Assembly (NCBI GenBank): GCA_021204865.1
Contig: JAJPYQ010000015.1
Location: 51,908 to 91,190 of the forward strand
Reading direction: 5' to 3'
Source of the DNA: Prevotellaceae bacterium
GTDB taxonomy: Bacteria; Bacteroidota; Bacteroidia; Bacteroidales; Bacteroidaceae
DNA length: 39,283 bases
Part shown: positions 26,703 to 35,998 of the stretch, piece after piece
Numbering within the stretch: the first letter of the stretch is position 1
Layout of the letters: each line of letters starts with the position of its first letter
Program-made: the position numbers and the translations under genes
Notes under the pieces: model-generated
Told to the model about the DNA's origin: nothing
Databases searched by the model: none
The model's input: the letters and a program-made list of their open reading frames with translations, nothing else

Positions 26703-27848
26703 ATGAAAAAGTTTATCATGTTGCTGGCTTTCTGCGGATTTTCTGCTGCTATGATGGCGCAGACTGAGGAAAGCTATCCGACCTTGAAGCACGGGTATAT
26801 CGCCAACAGCTTCTGGGACAATTGGTTCATCGATGCAGGTGTTTCGCACCTCGCATTCTACTCTGATCAGGAACACGGACAGGGCTTGAATAAGGATCCG
26901 TTCTGGACAGGCCGCCGCTCTTGGGGCTTTGAGATTAGCCTCGGTAAGTGGGTAACTCCGGGCTTCGGTCTTCGTGTTAAGGGACAAGGCGCTTGGGGAA
27001 CTCAGGTTAACAGCGTTACTGGTCCTGAGAATCCTACATTCAACCAGTGGAGTATGAGTGTTCAGCCGATGTTGAACCTGACTAACCTCTTCGGCGGTTA
27101 CAAGCAGCGCTGGTGGGAGATCAGCATTTATGGCGGTGCTGGCTTCATCCGTAACAACGACTATGATGCTATTGCTCCTCTGTTCGAGGTTGGTGTATTC
27201 AACACTTGGAACATAACGAAGCGCTTCCACATCAACTTGGATGTTTACGCGCGTATGGCTGATTCCAACTTTGATGGCGTTGAGCAGGAGCATTACCAGC
27301 ATAAGATCGTTGACCGTGACAACATCATCGGCTTCAGCGCAGGCATTGGCGTTAACCTCGGTAAGGTGGGTTGGGACAAGGCTCCCGATATGGATGCCAT
27401 CCTTGCTAACCACAAGGCTCAGATTGATGCCCTGAACGCTACCATCGCAGCTCTCGAGGCTGAGAACGCTGACCTGAAGAAGAAGCTGGCCGAGAAGCCG
27501 AAGGAAGTGGTTAAGACCGTCACTGAGTTCGCCACCACCAGCGTATCCGTATTCTTCAACATCAACAAGAGCGAGATTGCTTCCCGCAAGGATCTGGTTA
27601 ATGTCAAGGAGCTGGCTGAATACGCAAAGGCTAACGGCAAGACCGTCGTTGTTACTGGTTACTGCGACAGCGCAACAGGTTCTGTTGAATACAACCAGGC
27701 TCTGTCCGAGCGTCGTGCTGAGACCGTTGTTAACGAGCTCGTTGAGATGGGCGTAGACCGCGACAAGATCGAGGCATCTGGTCAGGGTGGCGTTGCCGAC
27801 CTCGAGCCGTACCCGTACAACCGTCGAGTTATCGTTTCTCTGAAGTAA
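26703..27848 (+). CDS. OmpA-family outer-membrane protein
   Basis: This 381-residue protein starts with a signal peptide (MKKFIMLLAFCGFSAAMMA, cleaved before Q). Residues about 25-220 form an N-terminal beta-barrel-like region. A coiled-coil linker follows (DALNATIAALEAENADLKKK). The C-terminal OmpA domain at about 265-381 (VFFNINKSEI, TGYCDSATGS, NQALSERRAETV, NRRVIVSLK) binds peptidoglycan. Codons are more biased than in neighbours, with many GCT, GGT, CGT and AAC, as expected for a very highly expressed protein. It has its own promoter and a strong terminator. Confidence 0.92.
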   Translation: MKKFIMLLAFCGFSAAMMAQTEESYPTLKHGYIANSFWDNWFIDAGVSHLAFYSDQEHGQGLNKDPFWTGRRSWGFEISLGKWVTPGFGLRVKGQGAWGTQVNSVTGPENPTFNQWSMSVQPMLNLTNLFGGYKQRWWEISIYGGAGFIRNNDYDAIAPLFEVGVFNTWNITKRFHINLDVYARMADSNFDGVEQEHYQHKIVDRDNIIGFSAGIGVNLGKVGWDKAPDMDAILANHKAQIDALNATIAALEAENADLKKKLAEKPKEVVKTVTEFATTSVSVFFNINKSEIASRKDLVNVKELAEYAKANGKTVVVTGYCDSATGSVEYNQALSERRAETVVNELVEMGVDRDKIEASGQGGVADLEPYPYNRRVIVSLK

Positions 27849-27870
27849 GCAGAAATCTCTTCATAATTAA

Positions 27871-27905
27871 GGGGTGCCTCGCCAATGGCGAGGCATCCCT
27901 TTTTT
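27871..27905 (+). terminator. Rho-independent terminator after ompA-like gene
   Basis: GGGGTGCCTCGCC (27871-27883) pairs with GGCGAGGCATCCC (27887-27899), a 13-bp stem with one wobble and a tight AAT loop, followed by six T. Confidence 0.92.
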
Positions 27906-28016
27906 GTGTCCTTGCGGCGGGGAGGGCGGAGCGTGGCTGGTCGCGCGGGCGCTTAATGCCCGTCTGGAGACGGGTTGCCAAGGTGCTTGTTTCATGTCCT
28001 TGGGGAAAAACGAAAT

Positions 28017-28159
28017 CGACCGCGCATTCTTTTTTGAAAAACCGCGCCGACTTTTTCCCTCGACCGCGCATTCTTTTGCTCCAAAACCCCCGAAGTTTTG
28101 CTCCAAAACCCCCGAAGTTTTAGCCTCGACCGCACCGACTTTTTCTCTCGACCGCAAGG
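28017..28159. repeat. 22-bp tandem repeat array, 6 units plus a partial
   Basis: Exact 22-base units start at 28017, 28039, 28061, 28083, 28105 and 28127, with a partial copy at 28149. Most begin CGACCGC, followed by GCATTCTTTT or ACCGACTTTTT; the units at 28083 and 28105 carry AAAACCCCCGAAGTTTT. No spacers occur. It lies in the gene-free stretch after the ompA-like gene. Confidence 0.85.
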
Positions 28160-28170
28160 TTTGCCATTAA

Positions 28171-28496
28171 AACCCCCAGCGGGGGTTGGCTTGCAGCGAA
28201 CTCCCCTGCGCTCGGAAAAGCAAGCAAGCTTGCTTTGTCTCTCGCTTTTGGTCGTTTCAGAAGAGTAGCCGAGGGTTAAGCGTAGCGATACCCTCGGAAC
28301 AAGGCGATAGCCACAAGAGTGCCGGAGGTTGCTCCGCAACCTATAAAAGCGCTTATAAGAGTGGCGAAGCCACTCGACGTTACCATCGAGCGCAGGCAAA
28401 TAAGGTTGAGTACCTCCAGCACTCAACTTGGTCGTGCCGACCAACCGTGGGTTGTCCAACCCACGGCTACTCGTATTGAACCCCCTCTGGGGGTTC
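28171..28496. repeat. Chain of about ten hairpins with REP-like units
   Basis: Perfect stems occur at 28171-28187 (AACCCCC/GGGGGTT), 28222-28235 (AAGCAAGCTTGCTT), 28268-28296 (CCGAGGGT/ACCCTCGG), 28326-28342, 28359-28375 (GAGTGGC/GCCACTC), 28373-28390, 28405-28427 (GTTGAGT/ACTCAAC), 28428-28444 (TTGGTC/GACCAA), 28445-28466 (CCGTGGGTT/AACCCACGG) and 28478-28496 (GAACCCCC/GGGGGTTC). GTAG directly precedes the stem at 28268 on the plus strand and the stem at 28466 on the minus strand, the head-and-hairpin layout of REP elements in inverted pairs. Long frames cross it on both strands but I do not believe they are genes. Confidence 0.75.
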
Positions 28497-28523
28497 TCAC
28501 TAACCGTACAATACGATGCAACA

Positions 28524-28589
28524 AGACCGCGCATTCTTTTCCTCTCGTCCGCACCGACTTCTCCTCTCGGATGCACATTCTTTTCATCC
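28524..28589. repeat. Second 22-bp tandem repeat array, 3 units
   Basis: Units at 28524, 28546 and 28568 repeat the ACCGCGCATTCTTTT and CCGCACCGACTT sequences of the array at 28017, again with a 22-base period. The two arrays flank the hairpin chain. Nothing else is seen from 28590 to the tRNA promoter. Confidence 0.8.
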
Positions 28590-28648
28590 AGGCCGCGGCG
28601 GCATTGAGCGAGCTGTCGCTGGGCTTGAGGGATTTTTTGCCTGGAATG

Positions 28649-28680
28649 TTTGGCGGTTGCGGAATAATGGCTTACCTTTG
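28649..28680 (+). promoter_or_regulatory. Promoter of tRNA-Val
   Basis: TTTG (28649-28652) and TACCTTTG (28673-28680) are separated by 20 bases, a good match to the Bacteroidota -33/-7 pair. It lies 34 bases upstream of the tRNA. Confidence 0.7.
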
Positions 28681-28714
28681 CAAACGCAAGAACGGGGCAG
28701 CGTCCCCGTCTTCG

Positions 28715-28792
28715 GGGCGTTTAGCGCAGCTGGTTCAGAGCATCTGCCCTACAAGCAGAGGGTCGGCGGTTCGAATCCGTCAACGCCCACCA
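28715..28792 (+). tRNA. tRNA-Val (anticodon UAC)
   Basis: The acceptor stem GGGCGTT/AACGCCC is perfect and CCA is encoded (28790-28792). The anticodon stem TCTGC/GCAGA encloses loop CCTACAA, giving anticodon TAC for valine. The T arm has GGTTCGAATCC. Position 33, nearly always U, is C here, and the D stem GCGC/GAGC has one G-A mismatch. Promoter and terminator flank it, so it is probably a real transcript. Confidence 0.9.
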
Positions 28793-28815
28793 AGGCAAAC
28801 ATCGAGGTTTGCGCC

Positions 28816-28855
28816 ATAAGTCCCTGCGGATAAGGCCGTGGGGACTTATATTTTT
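28816..28855 (+). terminator. Rho-independent terminator after tRNA-Val
   Basis: ATAAGTCCC (28816-28824) and GGGACTTAT (28841-28849) form a perfect 9-bp stem with a 16-base loop, followed by A and five T. Confidence 0.85.
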
Positions 28856-28869
28856 CCATGCGTCTCGCG

Positions 28870-28980
28870 GGGCGAAAAGCTTAAGAGATTTGGCGAAAGA
28901 ATAGCGGTCTTCAGGGCAAAAGTCTTAAGAGATTTGGCGAAAGAATAGCGGTCTTCAGGGCAAAAGTCTTAAGAGATTTG
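28870..28980. repeat. 44-bp tandem repeat, about 2.5 copies
   Basis: Copies start at 28870, 28914 and 28958 (partial), each with CTTAAGAGATTTGGCG and AATAGCGGTCTTCA. Copies 1 and 2 are nearly identical; copy 3 diverges after GAGATTTG. It lies between the tRNA terminator and purB and has no coding function I can see. Confidence 0.85.
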
Positions 28981-29060
28981 CCGAGAGGCTTGCGGTTCGT
29001 TCGAGGGAGAAACAGAATAATAAAAGGTGTAAAAATAGGGGCGTAAGCTTTCTTTTTTCA

Positions 29061-29068
29061 TAACTTTG
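29061..29068 (+). promoter_or_regulatory. -7 promoter box of purB operon
   Basis: TAACTTTG lies 23 bases before the purB ATG at 29092. No clear -33 element is seen. Confidence 0.6.
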
Positions 29069-29091
29069 CACCCATATTAGCGCGTTGCCTT

Positions 29092-30435
29092 ATGAAGTTG
29101 AGCGAGTTGACTGCGATTTCCCCCATTGATGGACGTTACAGAGGGAAGACGGAGGCGTTGGCTTCCTACTTCTCGGAGTGCGCCTTGATGTATTACCGCG
29201 TCCGTGTCGAGGTGGAGTATTTCATCGCTTTGTGCGAGCTGCCCCTCCCGCAGTTGCGAGAGATGAGGGTGAGCAAGCAAGCGCTGAGAGACATCTACCG
29301 CAAGTTCACAGAAGTGGACGCCGCGAGGATAAAGGAAATCGAGGCGGTGACGAATCACGACGTGAAGGCGGTGGAGTACTTCATAAAGGAGAAATTCGAC
29401 CATATTGGCGGGCTTGAGCCGTACAAGGAGTTTGTACATTTCGGCCTCACAAGCCAAGACATCAACAACACCAGCATACCCCTCTCCATAAAGGAAGCGC
29501 TCGAGGCCGCATACTACCCGATGCTCGAGGAACTTATAGCTCAAGTCTCGGCGTACGCAGAGGAGTGGAAGGACGTGCCAATGCTGGCGAAGACCCACGG
29601 ACAGCCGGCCAGTCCCACGCGGCTCGGCAAGGAAGTGCGTGTGTTCGCCTATCGCCTTCAGCGCCAGCTGGAGATGCTTAAGGCCTGCCCCATAACGGCC
29701 AAGTTCGGCGGCGCGACAGGCAACTTCAACGCCCACCATGTGGCATACCCTGACATCGACTGGCGAAAGTTCGGAACAAGCTTTGTCAGGGAGAAGCTCG
29801 GGCTGGAGCGCGAGGAATACACCACGCAGATAAGCAACTACGACTCGCTGGGCGCGCTCTTCGACGCACTGAAGCGCATCAACACGATAATAATAGATAT
29901 GGACCGAGACTTCTGGCAATACGTCTCGATGGAGTATTTCCGCCAGAAAGTCAAGGCTGGCGAGGTGGGAAGCAGCGCAATGCCCCACAAGGTGAACCCC
30001 ATAGATTTCGAGAATTCCGAGGGAAATCTTGGCATTGCCAATGCGATTCTCTCGCATCTCAGCATAAAATTGCCCATAAGCCGCCTGCAGCGCGACCTGA
30101 CAGACAGCACAGTTCTCAGAAATGTCGGCACGCCTCTCGGCCATATTCTCATAAGCATACAAAGCACACTGAAAGGCCTGCGCAAACTCGTCCTTAACCA
30201 GGAGGCAATCAACAGAGACCTTGACAACTGTTGGGCGGTTTGCGCCGAGGCAATACAGACAATCTTGCGCCGCGAGGCATACCCCAACCCCTACGAGACA
30301 CTGAAGGCGTTGACACGCACCGGGGCGGGCATAAGCAAGGAGACAATCAAGAATTTCATCGAGACATTGAACGTGAGCGAAAGCGTGAAGGAGGAGCTGC
30401 GAAGCATAACTCCGCACACTTACACGGGAATGTAG
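29092..30435 (+). CDS. purB: Adenylosuccinate lyase
   Basis: This 447-residue enzyme of the fumarase/aspartase superfamily carries the signature SSAMPHKVNPIDFEN near residues 297-311, the TSQDINNTS segment and the early HDVKAVEYF motif with the general-acid histidine region. It cleaves adenylosuccinate to AMP and SAICAR to AICAR plus fumarate in purine synthesis. It heads a likely operon with an RluB-like gene (49 bases downstream) and asnS. Confidence 0.96.
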   Translation: MKLSELTAISPIDGRYRGKTEALASYFSECALMYYRVRVEVEYFIALCELPLPQLREMRVSKQALRDIYRKFTEVDAARIKEIEAVTNHDVKAVEYFIKEKFDHIGGLEPYKEFVHFGLTSQDINNTSIPLSIKEALEAAYYPMLEELIAQVSAYAEEWKDVPMLAKTHGQPASPTRLGKEVRVFAYRLQRQLEMLKACPITAKFGGATGNFNAHHVAYPDIDWRKFGTSFVREKLGLEREEYTTQISNYDSLGALFDALKRINTIIIDMDRDFWQYVSMEYFRQKVKAGEVGSSAMPHKVNPIDFENSEGNLGIANAILSHLSIKLPISRLQRDLTDSTVLRNVGTPLGHILISIQSTLKGLRKLVLNQEAINRDLDNCWAVCAEAIQTILRREAYPNPYETLKALTRTGAGISKETIKNFIETLNVSESVKEELRSITPHTYTGM

Positions 30436-30484
30436 TGAGTGCCACTTTATTATTTACATTTTTAGCACAAGGAACACAAACATT

Positions 30485-31990
30485 ATGAGCGCAGAAGAAG
30501 AAGGTTGGAAGAAACAATTCTCCGACGAGAACGAGGGAGAGAAAGACCGCGAGGGTTCTAATCCCCAAGCAGAAGGGGCGGCAGCCCCAAGGAAACGGCC
30601 ACGCATACAGCGTTCCACTTTCGAGAGCGTAGCGAGCCGCGGTTATCAGCCACGTGAGGGTAATGGTTACCAGCCCCGTGGAAATTATCAACAAAGAGAG
30701 GGAGGATACCAGCCACGTGAGGGAGGATACCAGCCACGCCAAGGCGGTTATCAGCCAAGAGAGGGCGGTTATCAGCCCCGTCAGCAAGGCGGTTATCAGC
30801 CAAGAGAGGGCGGCTATCAGCCCAGGCAAGGCGGTTATCAGCCACGTGGTGAGGGAGGTTATCAGCCCAGGCAAGGTGGTTATCAGCCTCGTCAAGGCGG
30901 CTACCAGCCCCGTCAACAAGGCGGCTATCAGCCACGAGAAGGCGGTTACCAGCCAAGGGAAGGCGGCTATCAGCCACGTCAACAGGGCGGTTATCAGCCT
31001 CGCGAGGGCGGCTATCAGCCACGAGAAGGCTATCAGCCCCGTCAGGGCGGCTATCAACAACGGCAAGGATACCAGCCACGTCAAGGCGGTTACCAGCCAC
31101 GTCAAGGCGGATATCAACAGCGTCAAGGCTACCAGCCACATCAGGGCGGAGGACAAGGCTACGGTCAGCAGCAGCGCAGACCTTATAAGCCACGTCCCAA
31201 TGGTTACGACCCGGAGGCAAGGTTCAGCCATAAAAAGCGCATAGAATACAAAGAGATTCACTACGACCCCAACGAGCCGGTGCGCCTGAACAAGTTCCTG
31301 GCCAACGCGGGAGTGTGCAGTCGCAGAGAGGCGGACACCTTCATACAGGCGGGTGTCGTGTCGGTGAACGGGCAAGTCGTCACGGAGCTTGGCACGAAAG
31401 TGCTGCGCACGGACGAGGTACGCTTCCACGACCAGCCCGTGAAGATGGAGAAAAAAGTGTACGTCCTGCTGAACAAGCCCAAGGATTGTGTGACGACGAG
31501 CGACGACCCCAAGAACCGCAAGACCGTGATGGACTATGTCCGTGGGGCTTGCACCGAGCGCATCTACCCTGTGGGCAGGCTCGACCGCAACACCACTGGC
31601 GTGCTTCTTCTGACCAACGACGGCGAGCTTTCGAGCAAACTCACGCACCCGCAGTTCAACAAGAAGAAGATTTACCACGTCTTCACCGACAAGAACGTCG
31701 CCTCAGCCGATATGCGGCAGATTATGGAGGGCATACAGCTTGAGGACGGTGTCGTTAAGGCGGACGCTGTGGAGTATGCCAGCGAGACGGACAAGAAGCA
31801 GGTGGGCATCGAGCTGCACTCGGGGCGAAACCGCATCGTGCGCCGTATCTTCGAGCATCTTGGCTACCGCATTCTGAAGCTCGACCGCGTATACTTTGCG
31901 GGCTTGACAAAGAAGAACGTGCGCCGGGGCGACTGGCGTTACCTCACCGAGAAGGAGGTGTCGATGCTCCGTATGGGCGCATTCGAGTAG
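30485..31990 (+). CDS. RsuA/RluB-family pseudouridine synthase with YQPR repeat tail
   Basis: This 501-residue protein has two very different halves. Residues about 50-240 are low complexity: about twenty YQPR repeats, mostly spaced by GG with E or Q ([14 protein letters not shown] pattern), then [11 protein letters not shown]. The C-terminal half is an ordinary pseudouridine synthase: an S4 RNA-binding domain ([19 protein letters not shown], about 262-310) and the catalytic domain with GRLDRNTTG, catalytic D367, and [17 protein letters not shown]. It isomerises a uridine in rRNA, probably in 23S. The positively charged, glycine-rich tail is likely disordered and may bind RNA. Its DNA is a 21-bp minisatellite, so length may vary between strains. 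It sits between purB and asnS. Confidence 0.92.
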   Translation: MSAEEEGWKKQFSDENEGEKDREGSNPQAEGAAAPRKRPRIQRSTFESVASRGYQPREGNGYQPRGNYQQREGGYQPREGGYQPRQGGYQPREGGYQPRQQGGYQPREGGYQPRQGGYQPRGEGGYQPRQGGYQPRQGGYQPRQQGGYQPREGGYQPREGGYQPRQQGGYQPREGGYQPREGYQPRQGGYQQRQGYQPRQGGYQPRQGGYQQRQGYQPHQGGGQGYGQQQRRPYKPRPNGYDPEARFSHKKRIEYKEIHYDPNEPVRLNKFLANAGVCSRREADTFIQAGVVSVNGQVVTELGTKVLRTDEVRFHDQPVKMEKKVYVLLNKPKDCVTTSDDPKNRKTVMDYVRGACTERIYPVGRLDRNTTGVLLLTNDGELSSKLTHPQFNKKKIYHVFTDKNVASADMRQIMEGIQLEDGVVKADAVEYASETDKKQVGIELHSGRNRIVRRIFEHLGYRILKLDRVYFAGLTKKNVRRGDWRYLTEKEVSMLRMGAFE

Positions 31991-32016
31991 AAGTAAAACA
32001 TATAATACAAAAGCTG

Positions 32017-33444
32017 ATGATTAGGCGTACGAAAATCATTGATGCCCTTCAGCGAACCGACTACGGGACCGACATCACGGTGATGGGGTGGGTTCGCTCG
32101 AAGCGGGCGAGCAAAGGCATCTTCTTCATAGCGCTGAACGACGGAAGCACTATAAAGAACGTGCAGATTGTGGGCGATGACGCTAAGTTCGACCCCGCTA
32201 TGCTTAAGCTGATTACCACGGGGGCGTGCCTCTCCGTCGAGGGCAAGCTTGTGGAAAGTCCCGCCGCGGGGCAGGCGAGCGAGATACAGGCCGTCGGCAT
32301 TGAGGTGCTTGGCACTTGCGACGCGGACTACCCGATGCAGAAGAAAGGGCAGTCGTTCGAGTACATGCGGCAGCACGCTCACATGCGTCTTCGCACCAAC
32401 ACTTTCGGGGCGGTGATGCGCATTCGCCACAATATGGCAATGGCTATCCACACCTACTTCCACCAGCACGGCTACTTCTACTTCAACACCCCGCTCATCA
32501 CCGCCAGCGACTGCGAGGGCGCGGGTCAGATGTTCCAGGTGACGACCAAGAACCTCTACGACCTCAAGAAGAACGAGCAGGGCAGCATCATCTACGACGA
32601 CGACTTCTTCGGCAAGCAGACCTCGCTCACCGTCAGCGGACAGCTGGAGGGAGAGCTTGGGGCTACCGCACTGGGGGCTATATACACGTTCGGCCCGACG
32701 TTCCGTGCAGAGAACAGCAACACGCCACGCCATCTCGCTGAGTTCTGGATGATTGAGCCGGAGATAGCCTTTATGGACCTCGACGACCTGATGGATCTTG
32801 AGGAAGACTTCATTAAGTATTGCGTGCGCTGGGCGTTGGACAACTGCGGCGACGACCTTGAGTTCCTCAACAAGATGGTGGACAAGGGCTTGCTGGAGCG
32901 CTTGCAGGGTGTCTTGGGCGAGACGTTCGTGCGCCTGCCTTACACTGAGGGCATCGAGATACTTCAGGAGGCACTCCGCTCGGGCAAGAAGAAGTTCGAG
33001 TTCCCCTGCGAGTGGGGTGACGACCTCGCCAGCGAGCACGAGCGTTACCTCGTGGAGGAGCACTTCCGCAAGCCGGTGATAATGACGCACTACCCGAAGA
33101 AGATTAAGTCGTTCTATATGAAGATCGACGAGGAGCTGCCCGTCTACGAGGGCAAGGAGATGGAGCAGACGGTGCAGGGCACGGATGTCCTCTTCCCGCA
33201 GATAGGCGAGATCATTGGCGGCTCGGTGCGTGAGGAGCACTACGACAAGCTGATGAACGAGATAAAGGAGCGCCACATACCGATGAAGGATATGTGGTGG
33301 TATCTCGACACCCGCCGCTTCGGCACTTGTCCGCACGCTGGCTTCGGGCTTGGCTTCGAGCGTCTCATCCTCTTCGTCACGGGTATGCAGAACATAAGGG
33401 ACGTGATACCTTTCCCCCGCACCCCGAAGAACGCTGAGTTTTAG
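32017..33444 (+). CDS. asnS: Asparaginyl-tRNA synthetase
   Basis: This 475-residue class IIb synthetase starts with an OB-fold anticodon-binding domain (about 15-115; [22 protein letters not shown]). Motif 2 ([25 protein letters not shown]) and motif 3 ([15 protein letters not shown]) are intact and separated as usual for AsnRS. The MIEPEIAF stretch distinguishes it from AspRS. It charges tRNA-Asn with asparagine. It is 26 bases after the pseudouridine synthase and is followed by a terminator. Confidence 0.95.
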   Translation: MIRRTKIIDALQRTDYGTDITVMGWVRSKRASKGIFFIALNDGSTIKNVQIVGDDAKFDPAMLKLITTGACLSVEGKLVESPAAGQASEIQAVGIEVLGTCDADYPMQKKGQSFEYMRQHAHMRLRTNTFGAVMRIRHNMAMAIHTYFHQHGYFYFNTPLITASDCEGAGQMFQVTTKNLYDLKKNEQGSIIYDDDFFGKQTSLTVSGQLEGELGATALGAIYTFGPTFRAENSNTPRHLAEFWMIEPEIAFMDLDDLMDLEEDFIKYCVRWALDNCGDDLEFLNKMVDKGLLERLQGVLGETFVRLPYTEGIEILQEALRSGKKKFEFPCEWGDDLASEHERYLVEEHFRKPVIMTHYPKKIKSFYMKIDEELPVYEGKEMEQTVQGTDVLFPQIGEIIGGSVREEHYDKLMNEIKERHIPMKDMWWYLDTRRFGTCPHAGFGLGFERLILFVTGMQNIRDVIPFPRTPKNAEF

Positions 33445-33475
33445 CTGCGGAGACTTGAGGGAAAGACAGCAAGAA

Positions 33476-33510
33476 GGGAGCGGCTCTTTCGCTAAGAACC
33501 GCTCCCTTTT
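33476..33510 (+). terminator. Rho-independent terminator after asnS
   Basis: GGGAGCGG (33476-33483) pairs with CCGCTCCC (33499-33506), with TCTT/AAGA continuing the stem after one mismatch. Four T follow. Confidence 0.88.
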
Positions 33511-33603
33511 ATGGCAGAGAATGTTAAACCGCCCGCAGGGCGTAATGAAACGACCAGTGTGGTTGTTATATAATAAATGGCATAACTAATCAAAGACCCC
33601 GAT

Positions 33604-35973
33604 ATGAAGAAGCTATTAACCCTTATGGTTTGCCTCGCCCTCGTGGCTGTGCCCCTGGAGGCGAAGAGCAAGAAAGCGAAGAAAAGAGAGAAGGCTGCCG
33701 CCGAGGCTGCCGCCAAGCAGAAGCAGGAAGAGGAGCAGAAGCCCGACGTTGACCGCCCGGGGCTGTTCCACGTAACGAAGAAGAACAACGAATGGTTCTT
33801 CGAGATGTCGGACTCCCTGCTGGGCAAAGACCTGCTCACCACCACCCGTTATATCACCACGCCTGCCGAGAGCGGCAAGTACGGCGGCGAGGAGTCGGAC
33901 GACAACGTGGTGTACTTCCAGCTTAACCCCGACGGCACGCTGCTCCTGCGCATACGCCTCTTCGTGAACCAAGCCGACACGACGGAGGCGATAAGCCGTG
34001 CGGTGACACGCAGCAACGAGAACCCTATCATCGGCTCGTTCAAGGTGGAGGAGCACAAGGACGGCAGGCTTAAGTTCAACGCCACGGGGTTCTTCAACGA
34101 CGACAACCCGTTGTGCTTCTCCCAAGACGACAAGAAGAGCTTCGGGCTTGGGCAGATGATAAGGGACGACAGTTACATCGAGGACATAAAGAGCTTCCCA
34201 ACGAACACCGAGGTGCGCCTTGTGAAGACCTACTACAGCTCCAAGGACACGTGGGCGGTACGGGTGACAGGGCGTATGACGTTTACCCTTAACATCAGCT
34301 TCATCCTGCTGCCCGAAGAGCCTATGCAGCCCCGCCTGTTCGACCTGCGTGTGGGATACTTCGCCGAGGTCTTCCACCGATACAGCGACGAGCAGCAGCG
34401 CATCGGCTGGAACACTAAGTACATCACCCGCTGGAGGCTTGAGCCTCGGCCCGAGGACATTGGCAAGATGATGGCGGGCGAGCTGGTGGAGCCGCAGAAG
34501 CCCATCGTCTTCTACATTGACCCCGCCACGCCGAAGCAGTGGCGCAAGTACCTTATCCAGGGCGTGAACGACTGGCAGGCTGCCTTCGAGCAGGCGGGCT
34601 TCAAGAACGCCATCTACGCCCTCGAGTGGCCCGAGGGCAACGACTCGACGATGAGCATGGAGGACGCTCGCTACAGCGTCATCCGCTATCTCGCCTCCGA
34701 GACGCAGAATGCCTACGGCCCGCACGTCTCCGACCCTCGGACGGGCGAGATACTGGAGAGCCACATCGGCTGGTATCACAACATCATGCAGCTCCTGCAC
34801 GACTGGTACTTCGTGCAGGCGAGCAGCATCGACGAGGCGGCGCGCAAGATGCACTTCAGCGACGAGCTTATGGGGCAGCTCATTCGCTTCGTTGCCAGTC
34901 ACGAGGTGGGGCACACGCTTGGGCTCAGGCACAACTTCGGCAGCTCAAGCACCGTGCCTGTCGACTCCCTCAGGAGCAAGACGTGGGTGGAGCAGCACGG
35001 ACACACGCCAAGCATTATGGACTACGCCCGCTTCAACTACGTTGCGCAGCCCGAGGACGGTCTCTCGCCCGCAGACCTGCTCCCCCGCATTGGCGACTAC
35101 GACAAGTGGGCTATCGAGTGGGGCTACAAGCCGATGTTCGGTGCCTCGTCGCCTGAGGAGGACAGGCGTATGCTCGAGCCGATGACGCTCGAGGCGCAGA
35201 AGAACCGCCGCCTTTGGTGGGGCGACGGCGAGGGCGTTAAGATGGACCCACGCCGTCAGACGGAAGACCTTGGCGACGACGCCATAAAGGCGAGCGAGTA
35301 TGGGCTGCGCAACCTCAAGCGTGAGTACACGCAGCTGGAGAAGTGGACAAAGGACGACAAGGATCTCTACGACGAGAACCTCTTCGAGATGGCTAACCAG
35401 GTGGCGCAGCAGTACCTGCGCTACATGGGGCACGTTGGCAACTACATCGGCGGCACGTACACTGACTGGCGCACACGTGAGCAGGGCGGCACGCTCTACC
35501 AGCCCACGCCCTTGGAGAGGCAGAAGGCTGCCCTCGCCTTCCTCAACGAGAACGAGCTCACCGAGCCGACGTGGCTGCGGCAGCCCTCTTACGTCAAGAG
35601 CCTCTACGCCGACCCGCAGGGCTTCTCGCTCTCAATAGCCAAGCAGGCCGCCTCCACGCTCGTGTGGAAGATAGACGGCTTGAACCGCCTCTACCCGGCG
35701 GAGGCTTACCTGCCCGACCTCGTGGGCTACTGCTTCACGGAGGCGCAGAGCGGGCAGGCGGTCACGCCCTACCGTGAGGCGCTTCAGCAGGCAGTCGTGG
35801 ACAATCTCATCTCAGCGTTCCAGAGCCGCTCGGGCGCAGTGCGGGGCGCGGTGCTGCTTGCGCTTAAGGACATCCAGAGGAAGGCGGAGGCTTACCGAGG
35901 CGGCGACGCTCGCTCCAAGGCACATTACGCCAACCTTGCCGACCGCATAGCCCGCGCGCTTGTGGTGAAGTAG
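33604..35973 (+). CDS. Secreted zinc-dependent metalloprotease (M10-like, Bacteroidota type)
   Basis: This 789-residue protein begins with a signal peptide (MKKLLTLMVCLALVAVPLEA) and a lysine/alanine-rich linker (about 21-45). An N-terminal domain of unknown fold follows, as in Bacteroidota metalloproteases annotated with DUF5117/DUF5118. The zinc site HEVGHTLGLRH lies at 433-443, with NFGSS and a later SIMDYARFNYVAQPEDGLSPAD segment that fits the Met-turn of metzincins. It would cleave proteins in the periplasm or outside the cell. It stands alone, with no clear TAnnTTTG promoter directly upstream. Confidence 0.85.
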   Translation: MKKLLTLMVCLALVAVPLEAKSKKAKKREKAAAEAAAKQKQEEEQKPDVDRPGLFHVTKKNNEWFFEMSDSLLGKDLLTTTRYITTPAESGKYGGEESDDNVVYFQLNPDGTLLLRIRLFVNQADTTEAISRAVTRSNENPIIGSFKVEEHKDGRLKFNATGFFNDDNPLCFSQDDKKSFGLGQMIRDDSYIEDIKSFPTNTEVRLVKTYYSSKDTWAVRVTGRMTFTLNISFILLPEEPMQPRLFDLRVGYFAEVFHRYSDEQQRIGWNTKYITRWRLEPRPEDIGKMMAGELVEPQKPIVFYIDPATPKQWRKYLIQGVNDWQAAFEQAGFKNAIYALEWPEGNDSTMSMEDARYSVIRYLASETQNAYGPHVSDPRTGEILESHIGWYHNIMQLLHDWYFVQASSIDEAARKMHFSDELMGQLIRFVASHEVGHTLGLRHNFGSSSTVPVDSLRSKTWVEQHGHTPSIMDYARFNYVAQPEDGLSPADLLPRIGDYDKWAIEWGYKPMFGASSPEEDRRMLEPMTLEAQKNRRLWWGDGEGVKMDPRRQTEDLGDDAIKASEYGLRNLKREYTQLEKWTKDDKDLYDENLFEMANQVAQQYLRYMGHVGNYIGGTYTDWRTREQGGTLYQPTPLERQKAALAFLNENELTEPTWLRQPSYVKSLYADPQGFSLSIAKQAASTLVWKIDGLNRLYPAEAYLPDLVGYCFTEAQSGQAVTPYREALQQAVVDNLISAFQSRSGAVRGAVLLALKDIQRKAEAYRGGDARSKAHYANLADRIARALVVK

Positions 35974-35976
35974 CCT

Positions 35977-35994
35977 AAGGCTTCGCAAAGCCTT
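35977..35994. repeat. Hairpin after metalloprotease gene
   Basis: AAGGCTT (35977-35983) and AAGCCTT (35988-35994) form a perfect 7-bp stem around CGCA, directly before the 23-bp array. No T tract follows. Confidence 0.6.
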
Positions 35995-35998
35995 CATT

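Noticed and set aside
27874..28833. Several 95-195-residue frames on both strands over the repeat region
   Set aside because: They follow the repeats and hairpins, have no start signals or domains, and contradict each other by strand.
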